Made by a program: the position numbers and the translations under genes. The notes under the pieces were generated by a model, which was not told where the DNA came from, did not search any database, and saw only the letters and a program-made list of their open reading frames with translations. From Mucilaginibacter achroorhodeus (GTDB taxonomy: Bacteria > Bacteroidota > Bacteroidia > Sphingobacteriales > Sphingobacteriaceae), in assembly GCF_007846095.1 (NCBI RefSeq), contig NZ_VOEI01000006.1, positions 245,075 through 309,074 of the forward strand: a stretch of DNA of 64,000 bases. Reading direction: 5' to 3'. The first letter of the stretch is position 1; each line of letters opens with the position of its first letter. Shown in pieces: positions 42,456-51,423 of this stretch.

Positions 42456-43196
42456 ATGAGTTATATAGACCAGATTGATCTTCAGAGAGTACCCCGCCAC
42501 ATTGCAGTTATTATGGATGGCAACGGCCGTTGGGCAAAAGGTAAGGGCAAATTAAGAGTGTTTGGTCATCATAACGGTGTGCTTTCTGTACGTGATGTGG
42601 TTGAGGCTGCAGGTGACCTGGGTGTTGAGTATCTAACACTCTATACTTTTAGCGCCGAGAACTGGAACCGCCCAAAACTTGAGGTTACCGCAATTATGGA
42701 GCTGCTGATATCTACCTTAAACAAGGAGATAGCCAAGCTGATGAAAAACAATGTACGCCTTAATGCAATTGGCGATTTGGATAAGTTGCCCGGTAAATGT
42801 CATAGAGAACTGGAGGCTGCTATTGAAAAAACATCAGTGAATACCGGTTTAACCTTAACGCTGGCGCTAAGTTATAGCTCAAGAGAAGAGATTGTACATG
42901 CTGCAAAGGAATTGGTAGCAAAGGTACAAAGCGGCGAGTTGCAGCTTGAGGACATTAACGAACAAATGTTTGAAGATAATTTATACACCTCAGGTATGCC
43001 CAACCCCGAACTTTTAATAAGAACAAGTGGGGAATACCGCATAAGCAACTATTTACTTTGGCAAATTGCGTATGCCGAGCTTTATTTTACGCAAAAACTA
43101 TGGCCTGATTTTAGGCGTGAAGACCTTTTTGAAGCCATCTTAGATTACCAGAAACGCGAACGCAGATTTGGCAAAACCAGTGAACAGGTAAATTAA
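42456..43196 (+). CDS. uppS: Isoprenyl transferase (undecaprenyl diphosphate synthase)
   Basis: A 246-aa cis-prenyltransferase making the C55 lipid carrier for peptidoglycan and glycan export. The catalytic Asp is in AVIMDGNGRWAKGKG, followed by the conserved TLYTFSAENW and, near the end, LLIRTSGEYRISNYLLWQ. It precedes bamA by 62 bases in the envelope cluster. Confidence 0.96.
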   Translation: MSYIDQIDLQRVPRHIAVIMDGNGRWAKGKGKLRVFGHHNGVLSVRDVVEAAGDLGVEYLTLYTFSAENWNRPKLEVTAIMELLISTLNKEIAKLMKNNVRLNAIGDLDKLPGKCHRELEAAIEKTSVNTGLTLTLALSYSSREEIVHAAKELVAKVQSGELQLEDINEQMFEDNLYTSGMPNPELLIRTSGEYRISNYLLWQIAYAELYFTQKLWPDFRREDLFEAILDYQKRERRFGKTSEQVN

Positions 43197-43258
43197 ATTT
43201 TACTTTTAACACTTTTTAACAACTGTATAAATTATTTTTAGCCCACTAAAATATTCGG

Positions 43259-45817
43259 ATGAATAAAGTTTTTTTTGCTCTTATCTTATCATTTATAAGC
43301 ACTGCGGCGCTGGCACAAGTATCCGGCGGCGGGCAGCGTGGTGCTCTTCCAGGTGGCGCTATTCCGGCCGATAGTTTAAGCTATCTTAATCCGAAAGATT
43401 ATATTATTGGTGGAGTTACCGTTAGCGGTGTACAGCATCTTGATAAAGATGTTATCCTTACCATATCAAAACTAAACAAGGGCGATAAGATCAATCTTCC
43501 CGGCGAGCAAAATGCCACAGTTATAAAAGACCTTTATAAACAAGGTTTGTTTGATGATGTGCAACTTAACATTACCGCAATAAAAGGAGATAGTATTTTC
43601 CTGGATATTGCCGTTACCGAGCGCCCGCGTTTATCACGTTTGCATATAACCGGTTTACGCAAGGGTGAGATAGAAGACCTGAACAAAAAACTGAACGACA
43701 AGACAGGTAAAATTGTTAACGAAAACCTGTTGAGTACTACCAACGCTATCATTAAAAAACACTTTAATGAGAAAGGTTATCTTAACACCACGGTAGACAT
43801 TAAGCAAACCAAAGACCCGGGCGACCCTAACAGCGTTATCCTGGATGTTGCCGTTAATAAGCATAGTAAGGTTAAGATCAATAGCGTTACATTTGAAGGC
43901 AACGGCAAGTTATCTGATGGTACACTCCGTGGTTTCCTTAAAAATACAAGGCCAAAGAAATTCTGGCATATTTTCGGCTCAAAGAAATTTAAGCAGGACA
44001 AATATGATGAGGATAAGCAAACGTTGATAGAAAAAATGCAGGAGCGTGGTTACCGCGATGCAGAGATCATCAGCGATACGGTTACCATGCATGATGAGAA
44101 AACCGTTGACGTGCGCATAAAAGTTCATGAGGGCCCTAAATACTACTTCGGTAACATTAAATTCTCCGGCAACGCTACATATAACGCAGAATTGCTTACC
44201 CGTATCCTGTCTATAGAAAAAGGACAGGTGTTTAGCGAGGATCAGTTAAACAAACGTTTAACAGGACCCACGCCAAATAACGACGACGTATCTTCATTAT
44301 ATCTTAACAACGGTTACCTTACTTTCAATGCAGATCCGGTACAAACACGTGTTTATAATGACACCGTAGACTTGGATATCCGTATATACGAAGGGCCGCA
44401 ATACACCATTAACCGCGTTATATTAAAAGGTAACGATGTTACTAATGATAAGGTTGTAATGCGTGAGATACGTACCAAACCTGGTCAGAAATTCAACAAA
44501 GAATTATTAATACGCAGTGCGCGCGAGATCGGTCAGTTGGGTAACTTTGACGAGCAGAAAACAGAACCAAAACCAACTAACATTAATCCTGTTGATGGTA
44601 CGGTAGATCTGATCTATAACGTAGTTGAAAAACCATCAGACCAGATCGAGCTTTCAGGTGGTTTCGGTGGTGGCCAGTTGGTGGGTACACTGGGTTTAAC
44701 ATTCAACAACTTCTCGTTACGTAACATATTCAACTGGAAAGCTTACAAACCGCTACCTAAGGGTGATGGTCAAAAGCTGAGCTTACGTGGCCAGTCGAGC
44801 GGTCGTATCTATCAGAACTTCTCGTTCACATTCTCTGAGCCATGGTTAGGCGGTAAAAAACCTATTTTCTTTGCGTTATCAGCTTATACGCAAGGATCAT
44901 CTACAGGCCAATATTATCCAAAATCGAGCCCTAACTACAATAGGTTACGTATAAATGGTGTGGGTGTTACTTTAGGTAAGGTATTAAACTGGCCGGATAA
45001 CTATTTCCGCCTTAACTACTCACTTAACTTTGACCACTACAATCTGGATAACTATCGTGGCTATGTACTGGAAAACGGTACATCATACAACATTAAGTTA
45101 ACCCAGGAGTTAAGCCGTAACTCAGTTGACGCGCCGATTTATCCAACACAGGGTTCAAACATTAAATTAACTATACAGGCAACACCGCCGTACTCGTTGT
45201 TCAATAATATCAATTATAAAATTGCAACGCCGGAGGAGCGCTACCATTTTGTGGAATATTACAAATGGAAATTTGATGCCCAGTGGTTTAACCGTATAGC
45301 AGGTAAGTTGGTATTAATGTCGCAGGTGCGTTTCGGTTACCTGGGTCAATACAATAAACTGGTAGGTACATCTCCGTTTGAGCGTTTCAAATTGGGTGGT
45401 GATGGTATGCAAACTTACCAGTACTTACAGGGTACAGATATAATTGGTTTACGCGGTTACGAGAACTTCTCTATCGTTCCAATCGGTTCAAACCAAAATG
45501 CTAACACTAACCAGGGTAATGCCATTTACAACAAATACACATTAGAGTTGAGGCATCCGGTTATCGCCAGCCAATCGGCAACTATCTTCCTGGAAGCTTT
45601 TGCTGAAGGTGGTAACGTTTGGGATAATTTTAGCCAGTTTAATCCGTTTAACGTAAGGCGTTCTGTGGGTGTGGGTGCAAGGATCTTCTTACCGATATTT
45701 GGTTTGCTTGGTTTAGATTATGGTTATGGTTTCGATGCTATTCCTGGTCAGCCTGATGCTAACAAAGGTCACTTCCACTTCACAATTTCACAAAGCTTAA
45801 GCGGCGGATTTAATTAA
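43259..45817 (+). CDS. bamA: Outer membrane assembly factor BamA
   Basis: An 852-aa outer-membrane protein with signal peptide MNKVFFALILSFISTAALAQ. Five POTRA-like segments extend over about residues 45-460 (for example ILTISKLNKGDKINLPGEQN; INRVILKGNDVTNDKVVMRE) and the C-terminal half is the 16-strand barrel with FGLLGLDYGYGFD and a terminal FHFTISQSLSGGFN. It inserts beta-barrel proteins into the outer membrane. Two OmpH/Skp chaperones follow, which is the usual order. Confidence 0.96.
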   Translation: MNKVFFALILSFISTAALAQVSGGGQRGALPGGAIPADSLSYLNPKDYIIGGVTVSGVQHLDKDVILTISKLNKGDKINLPGEQNATVIKDLYKQGLFDDVQLNITAIKGDSIFLDIAVTERPRLSRLHITGLRKGEIEDLNKKLNDKTGKIVNENLLSTTNAIIKKHFNEKGYLNTTVDIKQTKDPGDPNSVILDVAVNKHSKVKINSVTFEGNGKLSDGTLRGFLKNTRPKKFWHIFGSKKFKQDKYDEDKQTLIEKMQERGYRDAEIISDTVTMHDEKTVDVRIKVHEGPKYYFGNIKFSGNATYNAELLTRILSIEKGQVFSEDQLNKRLTGPTPNNDDVSSLYLNNGYLTFNADPVQTRVYNDTVDLDIRIYEGPQYTINRVILKGNDVTNDKVVMREIRTKPGQKFNKELLIRSAREIGQLGNFDEQKTEPKPTNINPVDGTVDLIYNVVEKPSDQIELSGGFGGGQLVGTLGLTFNNFSLRNIFNWKAYKPLPKGDGQKLSLRGQSSGRIYQNFSFTFSEPWLGGKKPIFFALSAYTQGSSTGQYYPKSSPNYNRLRINGVGVTLGKVLNWPDNYFRLNYSLNFDHYNLDNYRGYVLENGTSYNIKLTQELSRNSVDAPIYPTQGSNIKLTIQATPPYSLFNNINYKIATPEERYHFVEYYKWKFDAQWFNRIAGKLVLMSQVRFGYLGQYNKLVGTSPFERFKLGGDGMQTYQYLQGTDIIGLRGYENFSIVPIGSNQNANTNQGNAIYNKYTLELRHPVIASQSATIFLEAFAEGGNVWDNFSQFNPFNVRRSVGVGARIFLPIFGLLGLDYGYGFDAIPGQPDANKGHFHFTISQSLSGGFN

Positions 45818-45833
45818 TTTTGCATATTCGTAT

Positions 45834-46364
45834 ATGAGGAAGATAATTTTAGTACTTTTTTTTACGTTCAGTGCATTTACAGCAGCATTTGCACAACGTT
45901 TTGCTTATGTGGATTCTGATTATATTTTGAAACATATGCCTGAATATGTTTCTTCGCAGAAGCAATTGGCAGCGTTGTCAGAATCATGGCAAAAAGATGT
46001 GGACGGCCGTTTTCAGGAGATAGAGCGGTTATACAAAGCTTACCAGGCCGATCAGGTATTAATGACGCCTGAGCAGCGGAAACGTCGCGAAGCGGAGATC
46101 GTAGATAAAGAAAAGGCAGCGAAAGACTACCAGCGCCAAATCTTTGGTCCGGATGGTGATCTGTCTAAAAAAAGCAATGCGCTGATTAAACCTATCCAGG
46201 ACAAGGTGTCTAAAGCTGTACAGGCTGTTGCCGAGAGCGAAAATTTAGACATGATTTTTGACAAGAACAGCGAGGTTATTATGCTATATGCAAGCCCTCG
46301 TTACAACAAGAGCGATCAGGTTATTACCCGCCTTGGTTTAAAACCGGGTGTGTTGGCCAAGTAA
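45834..46364 (+). CDS. OmpH/Skp-like periplasmic chaperone 1
   Basis: A 176-aa exported chaperone, signal peptide ending FAAFAQ. The mature start RFAYVDSDYILKHMPEY and the long helical middle (DGRFQEIERLYKAYQADQ) are typical of OmpH family proteins that hold unfolded outer-membrane proteins. It lies 16 bases after bamA. Confidence 0.93.
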   Translation: MRKIILVLFFTFSAFTAAFAQRFAYVDSDYILKHMPEYVSSQKQLAALSESWQKDVDGRFQEIERLYKAYQADQVLMTPEQRKRREAEIVDKEKAAKDYQRQIFGPDGDLSKKSNALIKPIQDKVSKAVQAVAESENLDMIFDKNSEVIMLYASPRYNKSDQVITRLGLKPGVLAK

Positions 46365-46406
46365 AGATTATACAATAGAACTATTATTAAACACAGAAAA
46401 TCAAAA

Positions 46407-46919
46407 ATGAAAAAACTACTAAAAGTTGCTTTAGTTGCAGCAGGGATGTTATTTGCAGGCAACTTTGCCCAGGCTCAGTCTAAAATTGGTCACATTAACT
46501 TTTCTCAGTTAATTGACATGATGCCTGAGACCAAAACTATCAAAACTCAACTTGAAGCATATCAAAAACAATTTGTTGATCAGCTTACTGCTATAAACAC
46601 TGAGTACCAAACTAAAGGTCAGGCTTACCAGCAAAAAAGAGCTACCATGACTGATGCACAGCGTACTGCTGCTGAGAACGAGTTGCAAGATATCGGTAAA
46701 CGTTTACAAGATTACCAACAATCATCTCAGCAACAAGTAGAAGCTAAACAACGCGAGTTAGGTAAACCACTTATCGATAAAGCACGTGGTGCTGTTGAAG
46801 CTGCTGCTAAAGAAAAAGGTTACGGTTATGTATTAGATACCACTAACGACTATTTAGTTGTATCTCCTGCTGCTGATGATCTTTTACCGGCTGTTAAAAC
46901 TAAATTAGGTTTAAAATAA
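46407..46919 (+). CDS. OmpH/Skp-like periplasmic chaperone 2
   Basis: A 170-aa exported chaperone, signal peptide MKKLLKVALVAAGMLFAG ending AQAQ. It shares the SKIGHINFSQLIDMMPE opening and coiled-coil tentacles of the family. The codon choice is notably T-ending and restricted, suggesting high expression compared with its neighbour. A strong terminator follows. Confidence 0.93.
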   Translation: MKKLLKVALVAAGMLFAGNFAQAQSKIGHINFSQLIDMMPETKTIKTQLEAYQKQFVDQLTAINTEYQTKGQAYQQKRATMTDAQRTAAENELQDIGKRLQDYQQSSQQQVEAKQRELGKPLIDKARGAVEAAAKEKGYGYVLDTTNDYLVVSPAADDLLPAVKTKLGLK

Positions 46920-46940
46920 TTTAAGCGTAAATAATTTGAA

Positions 46941-46967
46941 AAGCGCCCCTCATTGGGGCGCTTTTTT
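46941..46967 (+). terminator. Rho-independent terminator of the bamA-ompH unit
   Basis: AAGCGCCCC and GGGGCGCTT pair perfectly around TCATT, followed by T7. Confidence 0.93.
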
Positions 46968-46980
46968 TATTTTTGAGCAA

Positions 46981-47817
46981 ATGACAGCAAAAGGGCCCAT
47001 CGGTATTTTTGATTCGGGGATAGGTGGTTTAACCGTTTTTCGGTCCATAGTTGAAAAGTTGCCTGCTTATGATTACCTGTACCTTGGCGATAATGGCAGG
47101 GCGCCTTATGGCAACAGGTCTTTCAACACTATTCATCAGTACACATGGGAGTGCGTGCAATGGATGTTTGCACAAGGTTGCCCGCTTATTATTTTGGCTT
47201 GTAACACCGCATCGGCCAAAGCATTACGTACCATTCAGCAAAATGATCTGCCAACAACCCATCCTGATAAGCGCGTTTTAGGCGTTATACGCCCCACCGC
47301 AGAAGTTATAGGCGATTACACCAAAACCAGGCACATTGGCGTATTGGGGACCAATGGAACAGTGCAATCCGGTTCATACCTGCTGGAGATCGAACACTTT
47401 TTCCCCGACTTGAAAGTGCATCAGCAAGCGTGCCCGTTATGGGTCCCATTGATAGAAAGCGGCGATTATAAAAATGAAGGTGCCGATTACTTTGTTAAGC
47501 AATATCTGGATGAGTTGATGGCCCAATCAAATGACATAGACACCATTTTGCTGGCCTGTACACATTACCCATTGCTGCAAGGTAAAATAAAAGCACATTT
47601 ACCTTCTCATATCAAGGTTGTTGGGCAGGGAGACATCGTTGCCCAAAGTTTAGCAGACTATCTCCATCGCCATCCGGAAATGGAACAACGCCTCGCACAA
47701 GACAGAAGCAGACAGTTTTTTACCACTATGGATAATACCGCAGAATTTGATAAGCATGCCTCAGAGTTTTTTGGCAGTATTATCAAAAGCACATTCACTG
47801 ATGTTAGGCAGTGTTAG
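46981..47817 (+). CDS. murI: Glutamate racemase
   Basis: A 278-aa enzyme supplying D-glutamate for peptidoglycan. I begin at the ATG 46981 (MTAKGPIGIFDSGIGGLTV); a TTG at 46936 would have to read through the terminator hairpin. Both catalytic cysteines are present, in LACNTASAKA and LLACTHYPLLQG, with GDNGRAPYG in between. It sits just after the OmpH genes, a common order in the phylum. Confidence 0.96.
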   Translation: MTAKGPIGIFDSGIGGLTVFRSIVEKLPAYDYLYLGDNGRAPYGNRSFNTIHQYTWECVQWMFAQGCPLIILACNTASAKALRTIQQNDLPTTHPDKRVLGVIRPTAEVIGDYTKTRHIGVLGTNGTVQSGSYLLEIEHFFPDLKVHQQACPLWVPLIESGDYKNEGADYFVKQYLDELMAQSNDIDTILLACTHYPLLQGKIKAHLPSHIKVVGQGDIVAQSLADYLHRHPEMEQRLAQDRSRQFFTTMDNTAEFDKHASEFFGSIIKSTFTDVRQC

Positions 47818-47898
47818 GCAAGGGTCAACTTTGTAGAAACGTTCTAAATAAGGTTTAAAAAACAACTACCTAAACAGTCAACTATCCATAGCATTTAG

Positions 47899-47906
47899 TA
47901 AGTTTG
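47899..47906 (+). promoter_or_regulatory. -7 promoter box of the nuoH-N operon
   Basis: TAAGTTTG fits TAnnTTTG and lies 18 bases before the TTG start of nuoH, so the operon appears to have its own promoter and a very short leader. Confidence 0.5.
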
Positions 47907-47924
47907 CAACCTTAGCAAACCGAC

Positions 47925-48995
47925 TTGAGTTTTTATCTTACATATTTTATCGTAGCTGCAGGTTTATTTGGTTTTGTGGCCCTGTTTACCATGTTTGGTG
48001 TATATGCCGAGCGTAAGGTGAGTGCCTTTATCCAAAACCGTTTAGGCCCTATGGAAACCGGTAAATACGGTACCCTCCAGGTACTGGCCGATATGATGAA
48101 AATGGCTCAAAAAGAGATAATCATTCCTGCCGCTGCAGATAAGATATTGTTCGTATCCGCACCTGTTATCATTTTTATCGGTGTTTACTTAGGTTTTGTG
48201 GCATTGCCCTGGGGGCCGGGCTTAATACCCGCCAACATCAACATTGGTTTGTATTACGTTTTTGCCATCATCTCCATAGAAACCCTTGGTATCCTGATGG
48301 CCGGTTGGGGATCAAACAACAAGTATTCTATATTGGGGGCCATGCGCTCTGCTGCGCAGATCATCTCTTATGAAATACCTGCGGGCTTTTCCATTATTGC
48401 CGTTGTGATGGTGGCGCAAACATTAAACCTGCAGGATATTGCTATGCAGCAAGGTGTGCTATCGGTAGAGCAGGTTAAATTTTTTGGCTTTTGGGATGTT
48501 ACGCATATTGGCGGCATTTTATCATGGAACGTTTTTAAAGCGCCGCATTTACTGGTTGCTTTTGTGATATATTTTATTGCATCGCTGGCAGAAAGTAACC
48601 GTGCGCCGTTTGACATACCAGAAGCAGAATCAGAACTTGTTGCCGGTTTCCATACTGAGTTTACGGGCCTTCAGTTTGCGCTGGTTTTCCTGGCCGAGTA
48701 TTCAATGATGTTCCTGGTATCTATGATAGGGGTGATCCTTTTTCTTGGCGCCTGGAATACACCTTTGCCCAATATCGGCGCAGCAAAATTGGCCGACTGG
48801 ACTACAGGCGCAGGTTGGGGAATACTTTGGATATTGATAAAATCGTTAGGATTAGTGGGTATGCAAATGTGGATCCGCTGGACGCTGCCCCGCTTGCGGG
48901 TAGACCAGCTCATGAACCTTTCCTGGAAAGTACTTACACCGCTGGCGTTTTTATGTATGCTGATATCTGGGATATGGCGATTGTGGGTAATGTGA
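47925..48995 (+). CDS. nuoH: NADH-quinone oxidoreductase subunit H
   Basis: A 356-aa membrane subunit at the quinone site of complex I. The start is TTG (SFYLTYFIVAAGLFGFVALF); the first internal ATG would delete helix 1. Family marks are VYAERKVSAFIQNRLGP, the acidic loop AESNRAPFDIPEAESELVAG and WIRWTLPRLRVDQLM near the end. It opens an operon that has no nuoA-G upstream; the previous gene is murI. Confidence 0.96.
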   Translation: MSFYLTYFIVAAGLFGFVALFTMFGVYAERKVSAFIQNRLGPMETGKYGTLQVLADMMKMAQKEIIIPAAADKILFVSAPVIIFIGVYLGFVALPWGPGLIPANINIGLYYVFAIISIETLGILMAGWGSNNKYSILGAMRSAAQIISYEIPAGFSIIAVVMVAQTLNLQDIAMQQGVLSVEQVKFFGFWDVTHIGGILSWNVFKAPHLLVAFVIYFIASLAESNRAPFDIPEAESELVAGFHTEFTGLQFALVFLAEYSMMFLVSMIGVILFLGAWNTPLPNIGAAKLADWTTGAGWGILWILIKSLGLVGMQMWIRWTLPRLRVDQLMNLSWKVLTPLAFLCMLISGIWRLWVM

Positions 48996-49089
48996 TTGGA
49001 AGAGAATTAAGATACAAGAATCAGGAATCAAGACAAAAGAAGATCATGGTAATTCTTTAATCAGGCACATCATGATTCAAGACAAATAA

Positions 49090-49680
49090 ATGATTAGACA
49101 AACGATAAAAGGCTTAACAACTGCATGGAAGGGACTTTCCCTCACCATGAAAACCCTTTTTACGTCTAATTCAAAACGTAAGGTTATATCTGTAACCGAC
49201 AATAACTATTTTAAACAGCAGGAAAGCACTAACACCATCCAATACCCCAAACAGGCTTTACCTGTGCCGGAGGTTGGTCGGTACCAGTTGGATGTTGAAA
49301 TTGATGATTGCATTGTATGCGACCTTTGTGCTAAGATATGCCCGGTTAACTGCATAGATATAGAGTCGATAAAATCAACAGAGGGCGTTATCGGTGAAAC
49401 TTCTGATGGCTCGAAAAAGATGTTGTATGCGGCTAAGTTTGATATAGACATGGCCAAATGCATGTACTGTGGCCTGTGTACTATAGTTTGCCCAACCGAG
49501 TGTATAACCATGACCAACCAGTATGATCGAACAGTTTTCCAACTGGCCGATCTTAATTATGAATTTACTGATATGTCGCCGGAGGATGCTGCAGAAAAAC
49601 GCCGTTTGTTTGATGAACAGCAGGCTGCCAAGGCCGCAGCTAAAGCAGCTGCCCTTAAAGCAAAGGAGGGTGGGGCATGA
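49090..49680 (+). CDS. nuoI: NADH-quinone oxidoreductase subunit I
   Basis: A 196-aa peripheral subunit with two [4Fe-4S] clusters (N6a, N6b): CIVCDLCAKICPVNC and CMYCGLCTIVCPTEC. The C-terminal tail is Ala-rich (EQQAAKAAAKAAALKAKEGG). It lies 94 bases after nuoH and overlaps nuoJ by 4 bases. Confidence 0.96.
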   Translation: MIRQTIKGLTTAWKGLSLTMKTLFTSNSKRKVISVTDNNYFKQQESTNTIQYPKQALPVPEVGRYQLDVEIDDCIVCDLCAKICPVNCIDIESIKSTEGVIGETSDGSKKMLYAAKFDIDMAKCMYCGLCTIVCPTECITMTNQYDRTVFQLADLNYEFTDMSPEDAAEKRRLFDEQQAAKAAAKAAALKAKEGGA

Positions 49681-50231
49681 GCATGATAAAAATACTGTTT
49701 TACTTAATGGCATTTATCACTCTCGGCTCTGCGTTGGTAGTTGCTGCCGGTAAAAATTTGGTGCGAAGTATTTTCATGTTTTTTGTCACGCTGTTTGGTT
49801 TAGCGGGTCTTTATGTATTGGCACTGGCCGATTTTGTGGCCGTAACACAGATTGTGATATATGTTGGCGGTATTTTAGTTTTAATATTGTTCGCCTTTAT
49901 GCTTTCAGGTAAAGAGGCCCTGGATAAGGTTGAGGTACAAAAGAATAAGTTCATCAGTTTAAGTAATGCACCGGCTTTTTTCCTGGCGGGCTTGTTTGCG
50001 GTAATAATGCTCAACGTGATATTTAAAGCACATGTAGATCAGCTGCCATGGGTAATCGAGTCTGTTAAGGCCGGCAATACTATGCCAATCGATGGAACAG
50101 GGATAAATAAGATCGGCGTTAATTTAATGACGCGGTACTTACTGCCTTTTGAGGTTATATCCATATTGCTGATGGTGGCATTGGTTGGCGCGGCGCACTT
50201 GTCACGCAGGGAAGGAGCAAACCAAGTATGA
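49677..50231 (+). CDS. nuoJ: NADH-quinone oxidoreductase subunit J
   Basis: A 184-aa, five-helix membrane subunit. The family pattern VRSIFMFFVTLFGLAGLYVL and the pi-bulge helix segment IVIYVGGILVLILFAFML are clear. Overlaps nuoI and nuoK by 4 bases on each side. Confidence 0.95.
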   Translation: MSMIKILFYLMAFITLGSALVVAAGKNLVRSIFMFFVTLFGLAGLYVLALADFVAVTQIVIYVGGILVLILFAFMLSGKEALDKVEVQKNKFISLSNAPAFFLAGLFAVIMLNVIFKAHVDQLPWVIESVKAGNTMPIDGTGINKIGVNLMTRYLLPFEVISILLMVALVGAAHLSRREGANQV

Positions 50232-50533
50232 TAACCCAGCAGGATTTTATGATAATAAGCGTAATGCTTTTTTGCATCGGTGTATTTATCATCGTATCAA
50301 AAAAGAATGCTATACAGGTGCTTATCGGTATTGAGCTGATGCTGAATGCTGCAATACTGAACTTGGTGGCCTTTGGTAAACTTGATCGCGCAAATAATGG
50401 CGGGCAGGTTTTTGCGTTGTTTGCCATTGTGTTGGCCGCTGCAACAACCGCAGTTGCATTGGCTATAATTTTAAATGTTTATCGGCGATATAAAACCATC
50501 GATCCTGATAAAATAAACCAGTTAAAAGATTAA
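50228..50533 (+). CDS. nuoK: NADH-quinone oxidoreductase subunit K
   Basis: A 101-aa three-helix subunit with the two membrane Glu in GIELMLNAAILNLVAFG and the usual helical ending. The stop overlaps the next gene start by one base (TAATG), coupling it to the plug-like protein rather than to nuoL. Confidence 0.95.
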   Translation: MITQQDFMIISVMLFCIGVFIIVSKKNAIQVLIGIELMLNAAILNLVAFGKLDRANNGGQVFALFAIVLAAATTAVALAIILNVYRRYKTIDPDKINQLKD

Positions 50534-51423
50534 TGAAACGGTTGTTGATCATATTGCTTGTATTGTTTACCGTAGGCAGCGTGGATGCCCAGCGGAAAAA
50601 AAGCAGTTCAAAAAAGAAAGCAAAACATTCGTCGGTAAAAAAAACTTCCAAGAAAAGGCGTCATCATCGTGGTGGTGGCAGTAGCAGTTACGCTGAGCCC
50701 GATCCCGAGCCCGAGGAAGAATTTCAATATGTAACCATGGGTGCCGACAAGCGGATGGTTTTTAATGATCCTCCGGAGGGAGAACAAAAACCCTATGTGC
50801 TGATCAATGATGTGCCTTATGAAGGTAACCTGCGCGATATCAATGTGAATGACGTGTTAGAAGTATCGGTTGTAAAGCGCAAAAGCGCTCGTGCTATGTA
50901 TGGCGCTAAGGCTGCTGCCGGTGCGGTATTTATAAAGGCCAGGCATATGCCAAATGGTATGGCAAGTGCTCCGGTAAAACCCGTTACTACACTGCCTGTA
51001 AAAAAATCATTTATTTACAACGAGGAAGTAACCTTTGGCAGCGTAAGCGATATAGCGCCTGAAAAAATATTGGCAATAGATACGCTTATACAGCCAAAGT
51101 TTGTAGGTTCAAAGGACAATGATACCACGCTTAACGTAACCTCAAAGGTGTATGGTAAAAAGCTTTACCAGTACAAGTTTGGCACCATGTCAAAAGCCTA
51201 CAAGCGTTATATCCGCAGCCGCCGTGGTAAAGATGATGGCGTTAATTATGTAGTGAGCGATGGCACAACACTGATCGGCGGAAATGAAGACGATCTGCTT
51301 GCCCTGTTTAAGCTTTACAGTGCCGATATTGCATCGGTAAGTTTTACCCCGGCAAAGGGCACTCGTAAAAACCGCACACCGGCCACCTTGAATATTGAAC
51401 TAAACCAAGTACCTGCACCATGA
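50533..51423 (+). CDS. Exported protein with basic tract and TonB-plug-like motif, inside the nuo operon
   Basis: A 296-aa secreted protein (signal peptide MKRLLIILLVLFTVGSVDA). The mature protein starts with a dense basic tract (RKKSSSKKKAKHSSVKKTSK, continuing to about residue 49), then a Pro-Glu-rich spacer and a segment PYVLINDVPYEGNLRDINVN followed by VLEVSVVKRKSARAMYG, AKAAAGAVFIK, which resembles the plug region of SusC-type receptors without any barrel. It is coupled to nuoK and to the next gene. Its role, if any, in complex I is unknown. Confidence 0.75.
   Translation: MKRLLIILLVLFTVGSVDAQRKKSSSKKKAKHSSVKKTSKKRRHHRGGGSSSYAEPDPEPEEEFQYVTMGADKRMVFNDPPEGEQKPYVLINDVPYEGNLRDINVNDVLEVSVVKRKSARAMYGAKAAAGAVFIKARHMPNGMASAPVKPVTTLPVKKSFIYNEEVTFGSVSDIAPEKILAIDTLIQPKFVGSKDNDTTLNVTSKVYGKKLYQYKFGTMSKAYKRYIRSRRGKDDGVNYVVSDGTTLIGGNEDDLLALFKLYSADIASVSFTPAKGTRKNRTPATLNIELNQVPAP

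Noticed and set aside
46936..46980. An N-terminal extension of murI from a TTG start
   Set aside because: The sequence is a strong rho-independent terminator; the ATG at 46981 fits the conserved start of glutamate racemases.
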